Below are positions 8,068-15,786 of a DNA stretch of 64,000 bases, in pieces. The stretch is from NCBI RefSeq assembly GCF_000007825.1, contig NC_004722.1, positions 4,566,501 to 4,630,500 of the forward strand, in the 5' to 3' direction. The notes under the pieces were generated by a model. It was not told the origin of the DNA. It did no database searches and saw only the letters and a program-made list of their open reading frames with translations. This stretch comes from Bacillus cereus ATCC 14579 (GTDB lineage: Bacteria > Bacillota > Bacilli > Bacillales > Bacillaceae_G). Within the stretch, counting starts at the first letter, position 1. Every line of letters begins with the position of its first letter. The translations under genes and the position numbers were made by a program.

Positions 8068-8118
8068 ATGATTGCCCGAAGGATAATTTGGCAAAAAAAA
8101 GACTCTTCTTACACATAG
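8068..8118 (+). CDS. Leader peptide 2 (16 aa)
   Basis: MIARRIIWQKKDSSYT, same length and same TAG-CG junction as peptide 1. The ribosome site GAGAGTGGGGA begins immediately after the first stem-loop. Its stop is directly followed by arm A of the second hairpin, so a ribosome paused at the end of this ORF would cover arm A. Confidence 0.6.
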   Translation: MIARRIIWQKKDSSYT

Positions 8119-8179
8119 CGTTTTGTTTAGGACTTAATTGTTACTAACTAAACAAAACAAAGAAGAGCAGGATTGCTAA

Positions 8180-8209
8180 ATGACGAATCCTACTCCACGT
8201 TTTGTTTAG
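8180..8209 (+). CDS. Possible degenerate leader ORF 3 (9 aa)
   Basis: MTNPTPRFV with AGCAGGA 7 nt upstream. Its DNA contains GACGAATCCTAC, close to GACGAATCATAC of peptide 1 but in another frame, so it looks like a decayed copy. Its stop lies inside arm C (8198-8209); translation here would open the C:D stem. Weakest of the four. Confidence 0.3.
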   Translation: MTNPTPRFV

Positions 8210-8250
8210 TCGTTTTAAGACTTAAACTAAAACGAAGGTAGGGAGAATTG

Positions 8251-8292
8251 ATGGACGAGAGGATTATTCGTTATTTCTTCAGCGACATATAG
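8251..8292 (+). CDS. Leader peptide 4 (13 aa)
   Basis: MDERIIRYFFSDI with GGTAGGGAG about 7 nt upstream. ERII aligns with ARRII of peptide 2, and the S-D-I-TAG-CG end mirrors S-Y-T-TAG-CG. The stop abuts arm A of the last hairpin pair before the structural gene. Confidence 0.5.
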   Translation: MDERIIRYFFSDI

Positions 8293-8392
8293 CGTAGTTA
8301 GTTTTTTCGTAAACTAACTGAAAGCTACATGTGAGCTCGTAGTTAGTTTACAACACAAAAAGGACTACTAACTACGGAAAGAAGGAATAACG

Positions 8393-9055
8393 ATGAGGAA
8401 CATCCAAAGTCGGCAAATTATTAAAGAAATTTTTATGGTTTTAATCGGTTCATTTATTTTAGCAGCAGCGCTATATCACATTCACTTCCAAAACCACTTA
8501 ACAGAAGGTGGATTTGTAGGAATTGCACTATTCATTCAAAACTTTTATGATATTTCACCATCTATTTCAACTGTATTAATGGATATCCCAATTATTTTAC
8601 TGTGCGCTTCATTTTTAGGTAGAAAAATGGTTGGTTATTCATTCCTAGGTTCAATTTCATTCGGAGTATTTTATTCCTTTATGGAAAATTATTCTCCATT
8701 TACGGTAGATTTATCAAATAACTTATTTATAGCTGCAGTAGTTGGCGGTGCGTTAGCTGGTATTGGACTCGGTTTTATATTACGATTTGGCGGTGCAACC
8801 GGTGGAGACGATATTTTAACAATTGTATTAAGTAAACGAACTCGTTTTACAATTGGGCAAATTTTCTTCGTCTTTGACGCGATTGTTCTTGCGCTTTCAT
8901 TATATTATTTAAATTGGACAGAAATTGCTTTTACTATTCTTTCGATTGCCGTACAGGCAAAAACATTGGATTTAATTTATTATCCAAAAACAGAAAAAAC
9001 AGCAGAAAAGCAGCCAGTATCTGTTCCAATGTCCAAAAAACATGCAACAAATTAA
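8393..9055 (+). CDS. YitT family membrane protein
   Basis: 220 aa with about five or six transmembrane segments: LIGSFILAAALYHI near the N-terminus, then segments around residues 50-70, 78-95, 105-130 and 155-180. The glycine-rich stretch LAGIGLGFILRFGGATGGDD is the YitT/DUF161 hallmark. The protein lacks the C-terminal DUF2179 domain found in many relatives, ending instead in a polar Lys/Glu tail. Substrate is unknown for the family. The ATG has GAAGGA upstream and lies 16 nt after the last leader stem, so translation is probably controlled by the leader. Confidence 0.85.
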   Translation: MRNIQSRQIIKEIFMVLIGSFILAAALYHIHFQNHLTEGGFVGIALFIQNFYDISPSISTVLMDIPIILLCASFLGRKMVGYSFLGSISFGVFYSFMENYSPFTVDLSNNLFIAAVVGGALAGIGLGFILRFGGATGGDDILTIVLSKRTRFTIGQIFFVFDAIVLALSLYYLNWTEIAFTILSIAVQAKTLDLIYYPKTEKTAEKQPVSVPMSKKHATN

Positions 9056-9056
9056 A

Positions 9057-9087
9057 AAAGCGAAAGGCTTCGGCCTCTCGCTTTTTT
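9057..9087. terminator. Terminator after yitT-like gene
   Basis: GCGAAAGGC-TTCG-GCCTCTCGC with a T run on the plus strand; A-rich on the other side, so it could also serve the convergent EcsC gene. Confidence 0.9.
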
Positions 9088-9920
9088 TATGCTCTTTTTT
9101 CTTTCTCGACTATATGGCGCACTTGATAAAATCTATTTGCAAATTCAGTAACGTTTCTTGTTAAACGATAATTCACTGTAGATCCAATTGCCATTCCAAT
9201 TACCGGTATACCTTGGAATAATTTACGACGAAGAGCATAAATCGAAAATGTCTTCAAAATTTGTTTTAACACAACCTCAGTAGAAGCTGTTTGTAGCACT
9301 GCTTCGTCTCCTTCGTAAAAGAACGAATCTTCTTGCTCCAGCTCTTGCAATAAATTGTACCAGGCATATTGCTGAAGTCTTCCTGGTAGTAATGACGCAT
9401 GAAACACCTTTAACGCAAGCATCATTTCATACGGCTTGTTCACATCATGTCCAAATGATGTTGCAATAAGTTGGACTGCCTTCACATTTAACGCGATCAT
9501 AACCGGAAAATCCGCCGTTAATAATAATAAACCTCCAGCACCTGTTGCCCCACCTTGTACAAATGAATATAGACGATGACGTGCTGTTTGCTGCTCTGCT
9601 ATGTATGTTAATTGATCAATAGATAATGCTTTCAAATCTTCAAGCTGTTCAATCGATTCATCAAATAACCTTGATGTTCCTAAAATCCGATTACGTGCAT
9701 CTAACTGTGCTTGTGAACTTTGAATAAATGCATGCAAATGAAAGAGCCATCCATCTGCTTTCGTGAAGAATTCTTTTCGCTTTTTCTCAGGTAATTTCGC
9801 AACTGTAGCATGTAACCATTTATCAAACACTTTTTGAAAATCGGTCGCTTCTTGCTCAACTAATTGCGCTTCCCATTCTTTTATATTGTCTAAAATGGCT
9901 TGTTCTCGCTTCGATCGCAT
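9087..9920 (-). CDS. EcsC family protein
   Basis: 277 aa from ATG 9920, placed 8 nt after GAGGTGG; the longer frame begins inside that site. N-terminal charged helices (residues 1-90), then a Gly/Ala-rich hydrophobic stretch GGATGAGGLLLLTADFPVMI around residue 145-165 and a C-terminal part with GIPVIGMAIGSTVNYRLTR. This arrangement is typical of the EcsC family (companions of the Ecs ABC exporter in name only). No ABC subunits are next to it. Biochemical role unknown. Confidence 0.85.
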   Translation of the reverse strand: MRSKREQAILDNIKEWEAQLVEQEATDFQKVFDKWLHATVAKLPEKKRKEFFTKADGWLFHLHAFIQSSQAQLDARNRILGTSRLFDESIEQLEDLKALSIDQLTYIAEQQTARHRLYSFVQGGATGAGGLLLLTADFPVMIALNVKAVQLIATSFGHDVNKPYEMMLALKVFHASLLPGRLQQYAWYNLLQELEQEDSFFYEGDEAVLQTASTEVVLKQILKTFSIYALRRKLFQGIPVIGMAIGSTVNYRLTRNVTEFANRFYQVRHIVEKEKRA

Positions 9921-10057
9921 CGTAACAACCACCTCGTTCGATTTTTTTCTATTGTAACATATTTCTGCTTATTCTTTGCAAATATGCTTGTCTATCTTTA
10001 TTCACATACCATTTTTGAATGGCATAAAATATTAACAAAAAGGATGAGATAAATCAC

Positions 10058-10693
10058 ATGAATCTATCCGATATAAAAAAAGAATATAATGCGGTATTCA
10101 GCTTAGGACAAAACTGCTGGCCCGCTTGGGCATTATATCAATTAGAATTATCACCATTTTTTGGCGTTATTGATTTTATGCTAAGTCCCTCATTAGAAAA
10201 AGTGAATGTATTATTACAAAATCGATTTGACCGCTTTTTAAATTTCGAAAATTTATCCTTCATCTCATTTTGGGATGATGATGCAAAATTAAGATTAAGG
10301 GACAACCTTTATGAAATTGACTCCTGTCATGACTTTAAAACAGATGTAAACACACCAACTTCTTGGCCTTCTTATACAGAAATTAAGTTAAACTATGAAC
10401 ATCGTATTAATCGTTTTCTAGCTACAATTGAAACGGCAGAATCCATATTATTTATTCGAACTGGAGGAACATATGAAGAAGCATGTTCCCTGGAACAAAT
10501 TTTATCTCAAATCGTTACACATACATTCTCTGTCCTGTTACTAATTCCTGCCGATATACCAACTATCACCCAAGAAGATTGGGGATTACAACGTATTTGC
10601 GTTATGAAATGTCCTATTATGGATGTATACCAATACAATGAAGCATTTTGGAAAGACTTATTTGATGGAATTACAGTTAGACCGCACACTTAA
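10058..10693 (+). CDS. DUF1796 family putative papain-like cysteine peptidase
   Basis: 211 aa beginning with FSLGQNCWPAWALYQLEL, the family's conserved N-terminal block with a candidate nucleophilic Cys, followed by GVIDFMLSPSLEKV and a Rossmann-like second half (ILFIRTGGTYEEA). The DUF1796 description as papain-like peptidase comes from fold prediction in the literature; activity is not proven. AAGGATGAG precedes the ATG. No signal peptide. Followed after 70 bp by the Nudix gene. Confidence 0.75.
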   Translation: MNLSDIKKEYNAVFSLGQNCWPAWALYQLELSPFFGVIDFMLSPSLEKVNVLLQNRFDRFLNFENLSFISFWDDDAKLRLRDNLYEIDSCHDFKTDVNTPTSWPSYTEIKLNYEHRINRFLATIETAESILFIRTGGTYEEACSLEQILSQIVTHTFSVLLLIPADIPTITQEDWGLQRICVMKCPIMDVYQYNEAFWKDLFDGITVRPHT

Positions 10694-10763
10694 ATACACG
10701 ATACTTTTATCACACCATACATTATAATCGTCCTTATACAAAACAAATAAGGAGTGATTCTAT

Positions 10764-11198
10764 ATGTATCCACGTGCAAAAGCTTTCGGTCTTGCTGTAC
10801 ATCAAGATCGCCTTCTCGTACAAGAATATTATACAGAAGGTGAAATATATTATCGTCCTCTTGGCGGTTCAATTGAACTTGGCGAAAAATCAGCACATAC
10901 TGTTATTCGGGAGTTTAAAGAAGAGCTTCATACGGAGATAGAAATCACCAATTATTTAGGGTGTTTAGAAAATGTCTTTCATCTCGATGGAGACATTGGT
11001 CATGAAATCATTCAACTATATTCTTTGCGTTTATTAGACACGTCACTATATGAAATGAAAATATTAAATATACAAGATGAAGAAACAGTAGCGTATGCGA
11101 AATGGATTCCTATTACGGCATTCATTCAGAAAGAAAAAATATTATATCCAGATGGAGTTTTAAAATACATCCAAAAGAAAAAAGACGAAATCCTATAG
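10764..11198 (+). CDS. Nudix hydrolase
   Basis: 144 aa with the Nudix box at about residues 34-57: GGSIELGEKSAHTVIREFKE then EL, keeping the metal-binding REFKEE core. The Gly near the end of the box is His here, a mild departure from GX5EX7REUXEEXGU. It likely cleaves a nucleoside diphosphate linked to another moiety; substrate cannot be told. AAGGAG lies before the ATG. Confidence 0.88.
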   Translation: MYPRAKAFGLAVHQDRLLVQEYYTEGEIYYRPLGGSIELGEKSAHTVIREFKEELHTEIEITNYLGCLENVFHLDGDIGHEIIQLYSLRLLDTSLYEMKILNIQDEETVAYAKWIPITAFIQKEKILYPDGVLKYIQKKKDEIL

Positions 11199-11216
11199 GA
11201 TCTCGTCTTTCTTTTC
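11180..11216. terminator. Bidirectional terminator between Nudix gene and ackA
   Basis: AAGACGA pairs with CGTCTT, with an inner TCCTATAGGA, between convergent genes; overlaps the Nudix 3' end. Confidence 0.75.
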
Positions 11217-11221
11217 ATATA

Positions 11222-12415
11222 TTAACCAATATCTCCAAGACGTAGTACGTCACGAGCAATCATAACTTCTTCGTCAGTTGGAATTACGATAATTTTTACT
11301 GGAGAGTGTGGGAAGCTGATGAATGCTTCTTCACCGAATACGTTATTACGTTTTGCATCGAAGTATACGCCCATGTACTCAAGGCCTTCTAATACACGCT
11401 CACGAATAATCGCACTGTTTTCACCTACACCAGCTGTGAAGATGATTGCGTCTACACCTTTCATACGAGCAGTGTAAGAACCGATGTATTTGTGGATACG
11501 GCTTACGAATACATCAAGTGCTACTTTCGCACGGTGGTCGCCTTCTTCTTCTTTCGCAATGATGTCACGTAGGTCACTAGAGTAACCAGTAAGACCTAAC
11601 ATACCACTCTTCTTGTTTAATACGTTAACTACTTCTTCTACTGTTTGGCCTGTTTTTTCCATGATGTATGGAATTAACGCAGGGTCAAGGTTACCAGAAC
11701 GTGTACCCATTGTTACACCAGCAAGTGGTGTGAAGCCCATAGAAGTATCGATAGATTTACCGCCTTCTACTGCTGCGATACTTGCACCGTTACCTAAGTG
11801 ACAAGAAAGTAAGCTTAAGCTTTCAATTGGACGACCTAATAATTCAGCCGCACGCTCAGTTACATATTTATGAGAAGTTCCGTGGAAACCGTATTTACGG
11901 ATGCCGAATTTTTCATAGTACTCATATGGTAAGCTGTATAGGAATGCAGATTCCGGCATTGTTTGGTGGAATGCTGTATCGAATACTGCTACTGCTGGTA
12001 CGTTTGGTAATACTTCTTGGAATGCTTTAATACCAACAACGTTTGCTGGGTTATGAAGTGGTGCTAAATCGCTTAATTCTTCGATATCAGCTAATACTTC
12101 ATCAGTAATTAAAACAGAGTCAGCAAATTTTTCGCCGCCGTGAACAACACGGTGACCGATACCACCAATCTCATCTAGAGATTTAACGATTCCGTTTTCA
12201 GTTAACTTTTTAAGAAGCATATTAACTGCTACTGCGTGATCTGGAATGTTTGTAATTTCTTTTTGTTTTTCGCCATCTACAGTAATAGTGAAGATACTAT
12301 CTTCTAAACCGATACGTTCTACTAAACCTTTTGTTAATACTGTTTCACTTGGCATTTCAAATAATTGGAATTTTAAGGAAGAGCTTCCTGCGTTAATCGC
12401 GATGATTTTTGACAT
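11222..12415 (-). CDS. ackA: Acetate kinase
   Basis: Converts acetyl phosphate plus ADP to acetate plus ATP in overflow metabolism. 397 aa, family length. N-terminal INAGSSSLKFQLFEMP, then GHRVVHGGEKF, CHLGNGASIAAV and MGTRSGNLDP, all ASKHA acetokinase signatures. Downstream of ytxK in the same direction, with a 300-bp gap holding its own likely promoter and a cre-like palindrome 86 bp upstream, the position expected for CcpA activation. Confidence 0.97.
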   Translation of the reverse strand: MSKIIAINAGSSSLKFQLFEMPSETVLTKGLVERIGLEDSIFTITVDGEKQKEITNIPDHAVAVNMLLKKLTENGIVKSLDEIGGIGHRVVHGGEKFADSVLITDEVLADIEELSDLAPLHNPANVVGIKAFQEVLPNVPAVAVFDTAFHQTMPESAFLYSLPYEYYEKFGIRKYGFHGTSHKYVTERAAELLGRPIESLSLLSCHLGNGASIAAVEGGKSIDTSMGFTPLAGVTMGTRSGNLDPALIPYIMEKTGQTVEEVVNVLNKKSGMLGLTGYSSDLRDIIAKEEEGDHRAKVALDVFVSRIHKYIGSYTARMKGVDAIIFTAGVGENSAIIRERVLEGLEYMGVYFDAKRNNVFGEEAFISFPHSPVKIIVIPTDEEVMIARDVLRLGDIG

Positions 12416-12500
12416 CTAGTCTTTCGCCCCTTTTTCTCTTGGTAGTTGTGTGGATGTTTCCACAAACCGCTCGATTTTATCTGATCAAATTCACCAAATA

Positions 12501-12513
12501 TGAAAACGTTTCA
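12501..12513. promoter_or_regulatory. cre-like palindrome upstream of ackA
   Basis: TGAAAACGTTTCA, a perfect 13-bp palindromic-type cre core, one base shorter than the 14-bp TGAAANCGNTTTCA. In B. subtilis CcpA activates ackA through a cre upstream of the promoter; this site has the right location. The rest of the 12416-12714 gap is AT-rich with several TATAAT-like hexamers and no ORF. Confidence 0.65.
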
Positions 12514-12714
12514 TCATTAGCAAATTTTATACTCACGATTTTAATTTAAACATCGTCCGACATATATTTCAAGTGAAAAAATTGTAACACCAAGAAAAAA
12601 TATATATTACAGATTTCAAAAAAATTCAGTTAAATCTTGTATATATTTAAAAATATGACATATTATATAAAACTGTACTACATGAATCACTAATGCTGTT
12701 ACATATACCCAGCT

Positions 12715-13707
12715 TTATTTATGTGTTGCAAACCAAGCATTTAATTGATCCATAATGTCTTCCATCGCCTTCATGTTAGAGAATTTAGGCAACTCCACTA
12801 ATAACGCCTGTTTTGGCATTGTTACATTAGCGCCTTTCTTTTGGAGAACAAATATACTTTTTGCATTTTTCTCGTTTTTAAACATGGAAACAGGAAGCTG
12901 TAATAACCCTTGAATAAAGCATGTTTCTTTAATAAATGCATGTAATTTTGGTGCCTGGTCACTTTCAAAAATGAAGTTTGGTACTAAGAAGAATAAGTAA
13001 CCGCCCTCTTTCGTATGTTTCACACTTTGTTCAATAAATAAGTGATGGGCATACGACATTCCTTCATCTGCTTTTAATTTATATTCACTTGCACCGATTT
13101 CGTTTGGATAATAACCAACCGGTAAATCTGAAACGACTGCATCAACTGGATCGATATAAAGTGGTGCTAGTCCATCTTGATGGAAGAATTCGATTGCATG
13201 CTTTTGTAAATTTGCATTTACTAAAGCAAGTTTAATTAGCACTTCATCCACTTCTACACCAAATCCACTCATTGTTAGTCCTTCTTTGGCGCTATTAAAC
13301 ACTGTAGTCATTAAATTACCTGTTCCAATTGCAGGATCTAAAACTGTGATCTCGTTTTGACCTTGCATAAATTTATGGAATAAGTAACTCATGAACATTC
13401 CAACTGCATCAGGCGTCATTTCATGATTCGCTTGTACGCCTTCTTTCATTCCTTTTAAGATGGCTAACTGAAATGCTTTACGAATTTCTTCACCTTTATA
13501 TGTTTCTTCATTAAACGTACTATATTCACGATTCAGCCTTTCAATTGCTGATTCGGATAATTCCTCTTGTAAAATCGCTCCCTCAAACAAGTTATCACCT
13601 GTTTCTACAAGCGCCTCTAAATATGTTACATCTAATTCTTTACGTAAAACTACCGCAGAAGAATCAAAAATAGAAAATAATGTTTCTACTGTCTGACTCA
13701 CGTACAT
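12715..13707 (-). CDS. ytxK: Class I SAM-dependent methyltransferase, YtxK type
   Basis: 330 aa. N-terminal helical domain (about 1-100) then a Rossmann methyltransferase core with motif I DPAIGTGNLMTTVF and motif IV VSDLPVGYYP, a variant of the (N/D)PP(Y/F) of N6-adenine methylases (DLPV). Such proteins resemble the M subunit of type I restriction systems, but no restriction partner is adjacent. Between tpx and ackA, as in B. subtilis. Target unknown. Confidence 0.88.
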   Translation of the reverse strand: MYVSQTVETLFSIFDSSAVVLRKELDVTYLEALVETGDNLFEGAILQEELSESAIERLNREYSTFNEETYKGEEIRKAFQLAILKGMKEGVQANHEMTPDAVGMFMSYLFHKFMQGQNEITVLDPAIGTGNLMTTVFNSAKEGLTMSGFGVEVDEVLIKLALVNANLQKHAIEFFHQDGLAPLYIDPVDAVVSDLPVGYYPNEIGASEYKLKADEGMSYAHHLFIEQSVKHTKEGGYLFFLVPNFIFESDQAPKLHAFIKETCFIQGLLQLPVSMFKNEKNAKSIFVLQKKGANVTMPKQALLVELPKFSNMKAMEDIMDQLNAWFATHK

Positions 13708-13774
13708 TCCTCCTTCTCTCTTTTACACATAACTTATATCATACCACAAAGTGATTTTTTCCAAAAAGAAAAAG

Positions 13775-13896
13775 CGACCTCCTGTAAAGAGCTCCCCTTT
13801 AGTTATATATGATATAACGTTTTTTCTCATATATCGATGCCGTTACAGAGCAATATATGAGAAAAAACGACCTCCTTATAAGAGGTCATTTTCTTC
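13775..13896 (-). terminator. tpx terminator with tandem duplicate and 17-bp inverted repeat
   Basis: On the minus strand after tpx: GACCTC-TTATAAG-GAGGTC plus a T run (about 13866-13892), a normal terminator. Beyond it CGTTTTTTCTCATATAT (13818-13834) is the perfect inverse of 13853-13869. Then a second terminator-like copy, GAGCTCTTTACAGGAGGTCG plus T run (about 13770-13792), with one broken base pair. The whole looks like a duplicated terminator. Confidence 0.7.
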
Positions 13897-13899
13897 ACA

Positions 13900-14400
13900 T
13901 TACTTCGCAGATTTAGCTGCTTCTAATGCTGCTTCATAGTTTGGATGGCTTGTACCTTCGCTTACGTATTCTACGTAAACTACTTTGTCATTGCTATCTA
14001 CTACGAATACTGCACGAGCAAGTAAACGAAGTTCTTTCATTACTAAGCCGTAAGCTTCACCGAATGAAAGGTCGCGGTGGTCAGAAAGTGTTACAACATT
14101 TTCTAAACCGTTTGCTGCACACCAGCGTTTTTGAGCGAATGGTAAATCAGCGCTAATTGTTAATACTTTCGCGTTTTCAATACCTGCTGCATCTTGGTTA
14201 AAACGACGTGTTTGTGCATCACACACACCTGTGTCGATTGAAGGTACAACACTAATTAATTTCACTTCGCCTTTGTATGTTTCTAAACTTACTGGAGATA
14301 AGTCGTTTGCTAATACTTGGAAGTTTGGCGCTTGATCGCCAACTTTAACTTCTGTTCCAACTAAAGTCATTGGATTACCTTTAAAAGTTACGTTTGCCAC
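13900..14400 (-). CDS. tpx: Thiol peroxidase (atypical 2-Cys peroxiredoxin)
   Basis: Reduces hydrogen peroxide and alkyl hydroperoxides with thioredoxin. 166 aa. Peroxidatic Cys in DTGVCDAQTRRF (about residue 60) and resolving Cys in KRWCAANGL (about residue 94) are both present, as is N-terminal VTFKGNPMTLVG. Cytoplasmic. GGGAGGAT ribosome site. Monocistronic with its own terminator. Confidence 0.96.
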   Translation of the reverse strand: MANVTFKGNPMTLVGTEVKVGDQAPNFQVLANDLSPVSLETYKGEVKLISVVPSIDTGVCDAQTRRFNQDAAGIENAKVLTISADLPFAQKRWCAANGLENVVTLSDHRDLSFGEAYGLVMKELRLLARAVFVVDSNDKVVYVEYVSEGTSHPNYEAALEAAKSAK

Positions 14401-14490
14401 TTGAAAATCCTCCCTTATTTAAACAAAATATGTACAATGTAAATGATAGTTTGTCCCTATCGATAATGCAAATAAAATCGCTTTATTTAC

Positions 14491-14529
14491 AAAAAAATTA
14501 AAGAAGCTAACCTATTGATTAGCTTCTTT
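14491..14529 (-). terminator. Terminator after ytfJ
   Basis: AAAGAAGCTAA pairs with TTAGCTTCTTT; T run on the minus strand. Confidence 0.85.
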
Positions 14530-14534
14530 ATTCG

Positions 14535-14930
14535 TTAAATTTGAAATTCAGGATCATCTTCTTTTCGTTTATCCATCATTTCTTTCACTTTATCAACAGC
14601 TTGTGGCGCTAATTCAATTATCTTATCGATGACGTGTGTTTGTTTATCTAAGTGCAATACTTTCACACCATCTCCATTTATAACAAGAAAGGCAACAGGA
14701 TTAATAGAAACTCCTCCACCACTTCCCCCGCCAAATGGATGACGGCCTGAATGTTCTACTTTACCAAATTCACTTCCACCAGCAGCAAATCCGAAACTTA
14801 CTTTCGAAACTGTAAGAATTACGCTTCCATCTGCCGCTTTAATTGGGTCACCAACAATTGTATTTACATCAGTCATTTGTTTTAAATGCTGCATTGCTGT
14901 TGTCATTAAACCTTGAATTGGATGGTCCAT
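14535..14930 (-). CDS. ytfJ: Sporulation protein YtfJ / GerW family
   Basis: 131 aa. Family features: N-terminal HPIQGLMTTAMQHLKQM, a Gly-rich loop HPFGGGSGGGVSINPVAFLV and DGVKVLHLD. GerW (YtfJ) is a spore protein needed for L-alanine germination in B. subtilis, where it is made in the forespore. It lies 12 bp after ytfI, so the two are likely co-transcribed as in B. subtilis. Confidence 0.9.
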   Translation of the reverse strand: MDHPIQGLMTTAMQHLKQMTDVNTIVGDPIKAADGSVILTVSKVSFGFAAGGSEFGKVEHSGRHPFGGGSGGGVSINPVAFLVINGDGVKVLHLDKQTHVIDKIIELAPQAVDKVKEMMDKRKEDDPEFQI

Positions 14931-14942
14931 TCTATATCCCCC

Positions 14943-15572
14943 CTATGCTTGAACAGATTTTTCTGTCATACCAGATCTTTGTCTTCTCATAAATACGAGT
15001 AATTTGACGCCAGTTTTTATAGCGCGGAATATACGAAAAGATGCTGTTAACTCGCATCTTGATGCAAATCCTTTCCCTTGAAAAACTGGGGTAATTTCAA
15101 ATTCTGGTACGTCGACAATATGCATATATTGTCCGACAACTCCAGCAGCCATACCTTTTGTCCCCCATGCATATCCAGTGACAATTCCAGTACTAGCTGC
15201 ATCGCCTGCTCCAATTTGTGTATGCCATTTCCAACCATTGATTTTCACTCGTTTGAGAAAATCTTTAACAATAGTATGAACTTCTTGAAGCTTTTTTATC
15301 AGTTCACCAATGCTGTCAAGTTGCGCCATAATTTTATTATCGAGTCCGCCGTCCTCTTCAGCTTTTTCGATTTTCTGTCCTGTCTTTTTCTGCTGTTTTT
15401 CAATTCTTTCCAACACATCAAATGTATATCGAATCATCCATATTTTCACTTGAAGCAAACATTGCTTTTCCATTTCTGAATATAAAAATGTCACCTTAAG
15501 CTTTATTTTCGACAATAGTATAAACAAAATAAAAAGAAGAAGAATTATTATTCCAATTACGAGCCACTTCAT
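14943..15572 (-). CDS. ytfI: DUF2953 membrane-anchored protein YtfI
   Basis: 209 aa from ATG 15572, 8 nt after GAAAGGA. N-terminal transmembrane helix (WLVIGIIILLLFILFILLS), then a basic domain with a coiled region around residues 55-100 and a Gly/Ala-rich C-terminal part. DUF2953 members are linked to sporulation by their conserved neighbour ytfJ. In B. subtilis yteJ and sppA lie next upstream; here they are absent and a divergent NAD kinase follows. Confidence 0.8.
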   Translation of the reverse strand: MKWLVIGIIILLLFILFILLSKIKLKVTFLYSEMEKQCLLQVKIWMIRYTFDVLERIEKQQKKTGQKIEKAEEDGGLDNKIMAQLDSIGELIKKLQEVHTIVKDFLKRVKINGWKWHTQIGAGDAASTGIVTGYAWGTKGMAAGVVGQYMHIVDVPEFEITPVFQGKGFASRCELTASFRIFRAIKTGVKLLVFMRRQRSGMTEKSVQA

Positions 15573-15786
15573 ACGTATCATCCTTTCACTCCGTACCCAT
15601 TATCGACAAGTTTATTCATCGTTAAACAGAGTTTTATAAGATTGAATATAAAAATTTTTCTAAAAATAAAAAGGTATTTTGACAATTTATATCGAAATAT
15701 ATTATTTGAACATATCATCAGGGAACGGACTCTAATGATATGTAGCACGAAAAACAGAAAATTTAACTGCAGTGGAGGGATACATA

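Larger units (their letters stand above)
7926..8392 (+). promoter_or_regulatory. Multi-module leader RNA: tandem mini-ORFs and stem-loops
   Basis: The 630-bp gap between the 32-aa ORF and the YitT-family gene holds up to four mini-ORFs. Three of them (ends 8009, 8118, 8292) stop with TAG directly followed by CG-T, the first bases of a stem-loop. Stems: 8010-8053 (CGTATTTTTT with AAAAAATACG); 8119-8158 (arm A CGTTTTGTTTAG, arm B CTAAACAAAAC); 8198-8234 (arm C identical to A, arm D GACTTAAACTAAAACG); 8293-8319 (A CGTAGTTAGTTT, B AAACTAACT); 8338-8376 (C identical to A, D ACTAACTACG). Each closing arm ends in ACG and runs straight into the next ribosome site. B can pair with either A or C, so A:B plus C:D competes with B:C, the geometry of erm/cat translational attenuators. 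Function is inference. Confidence 0.65.
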
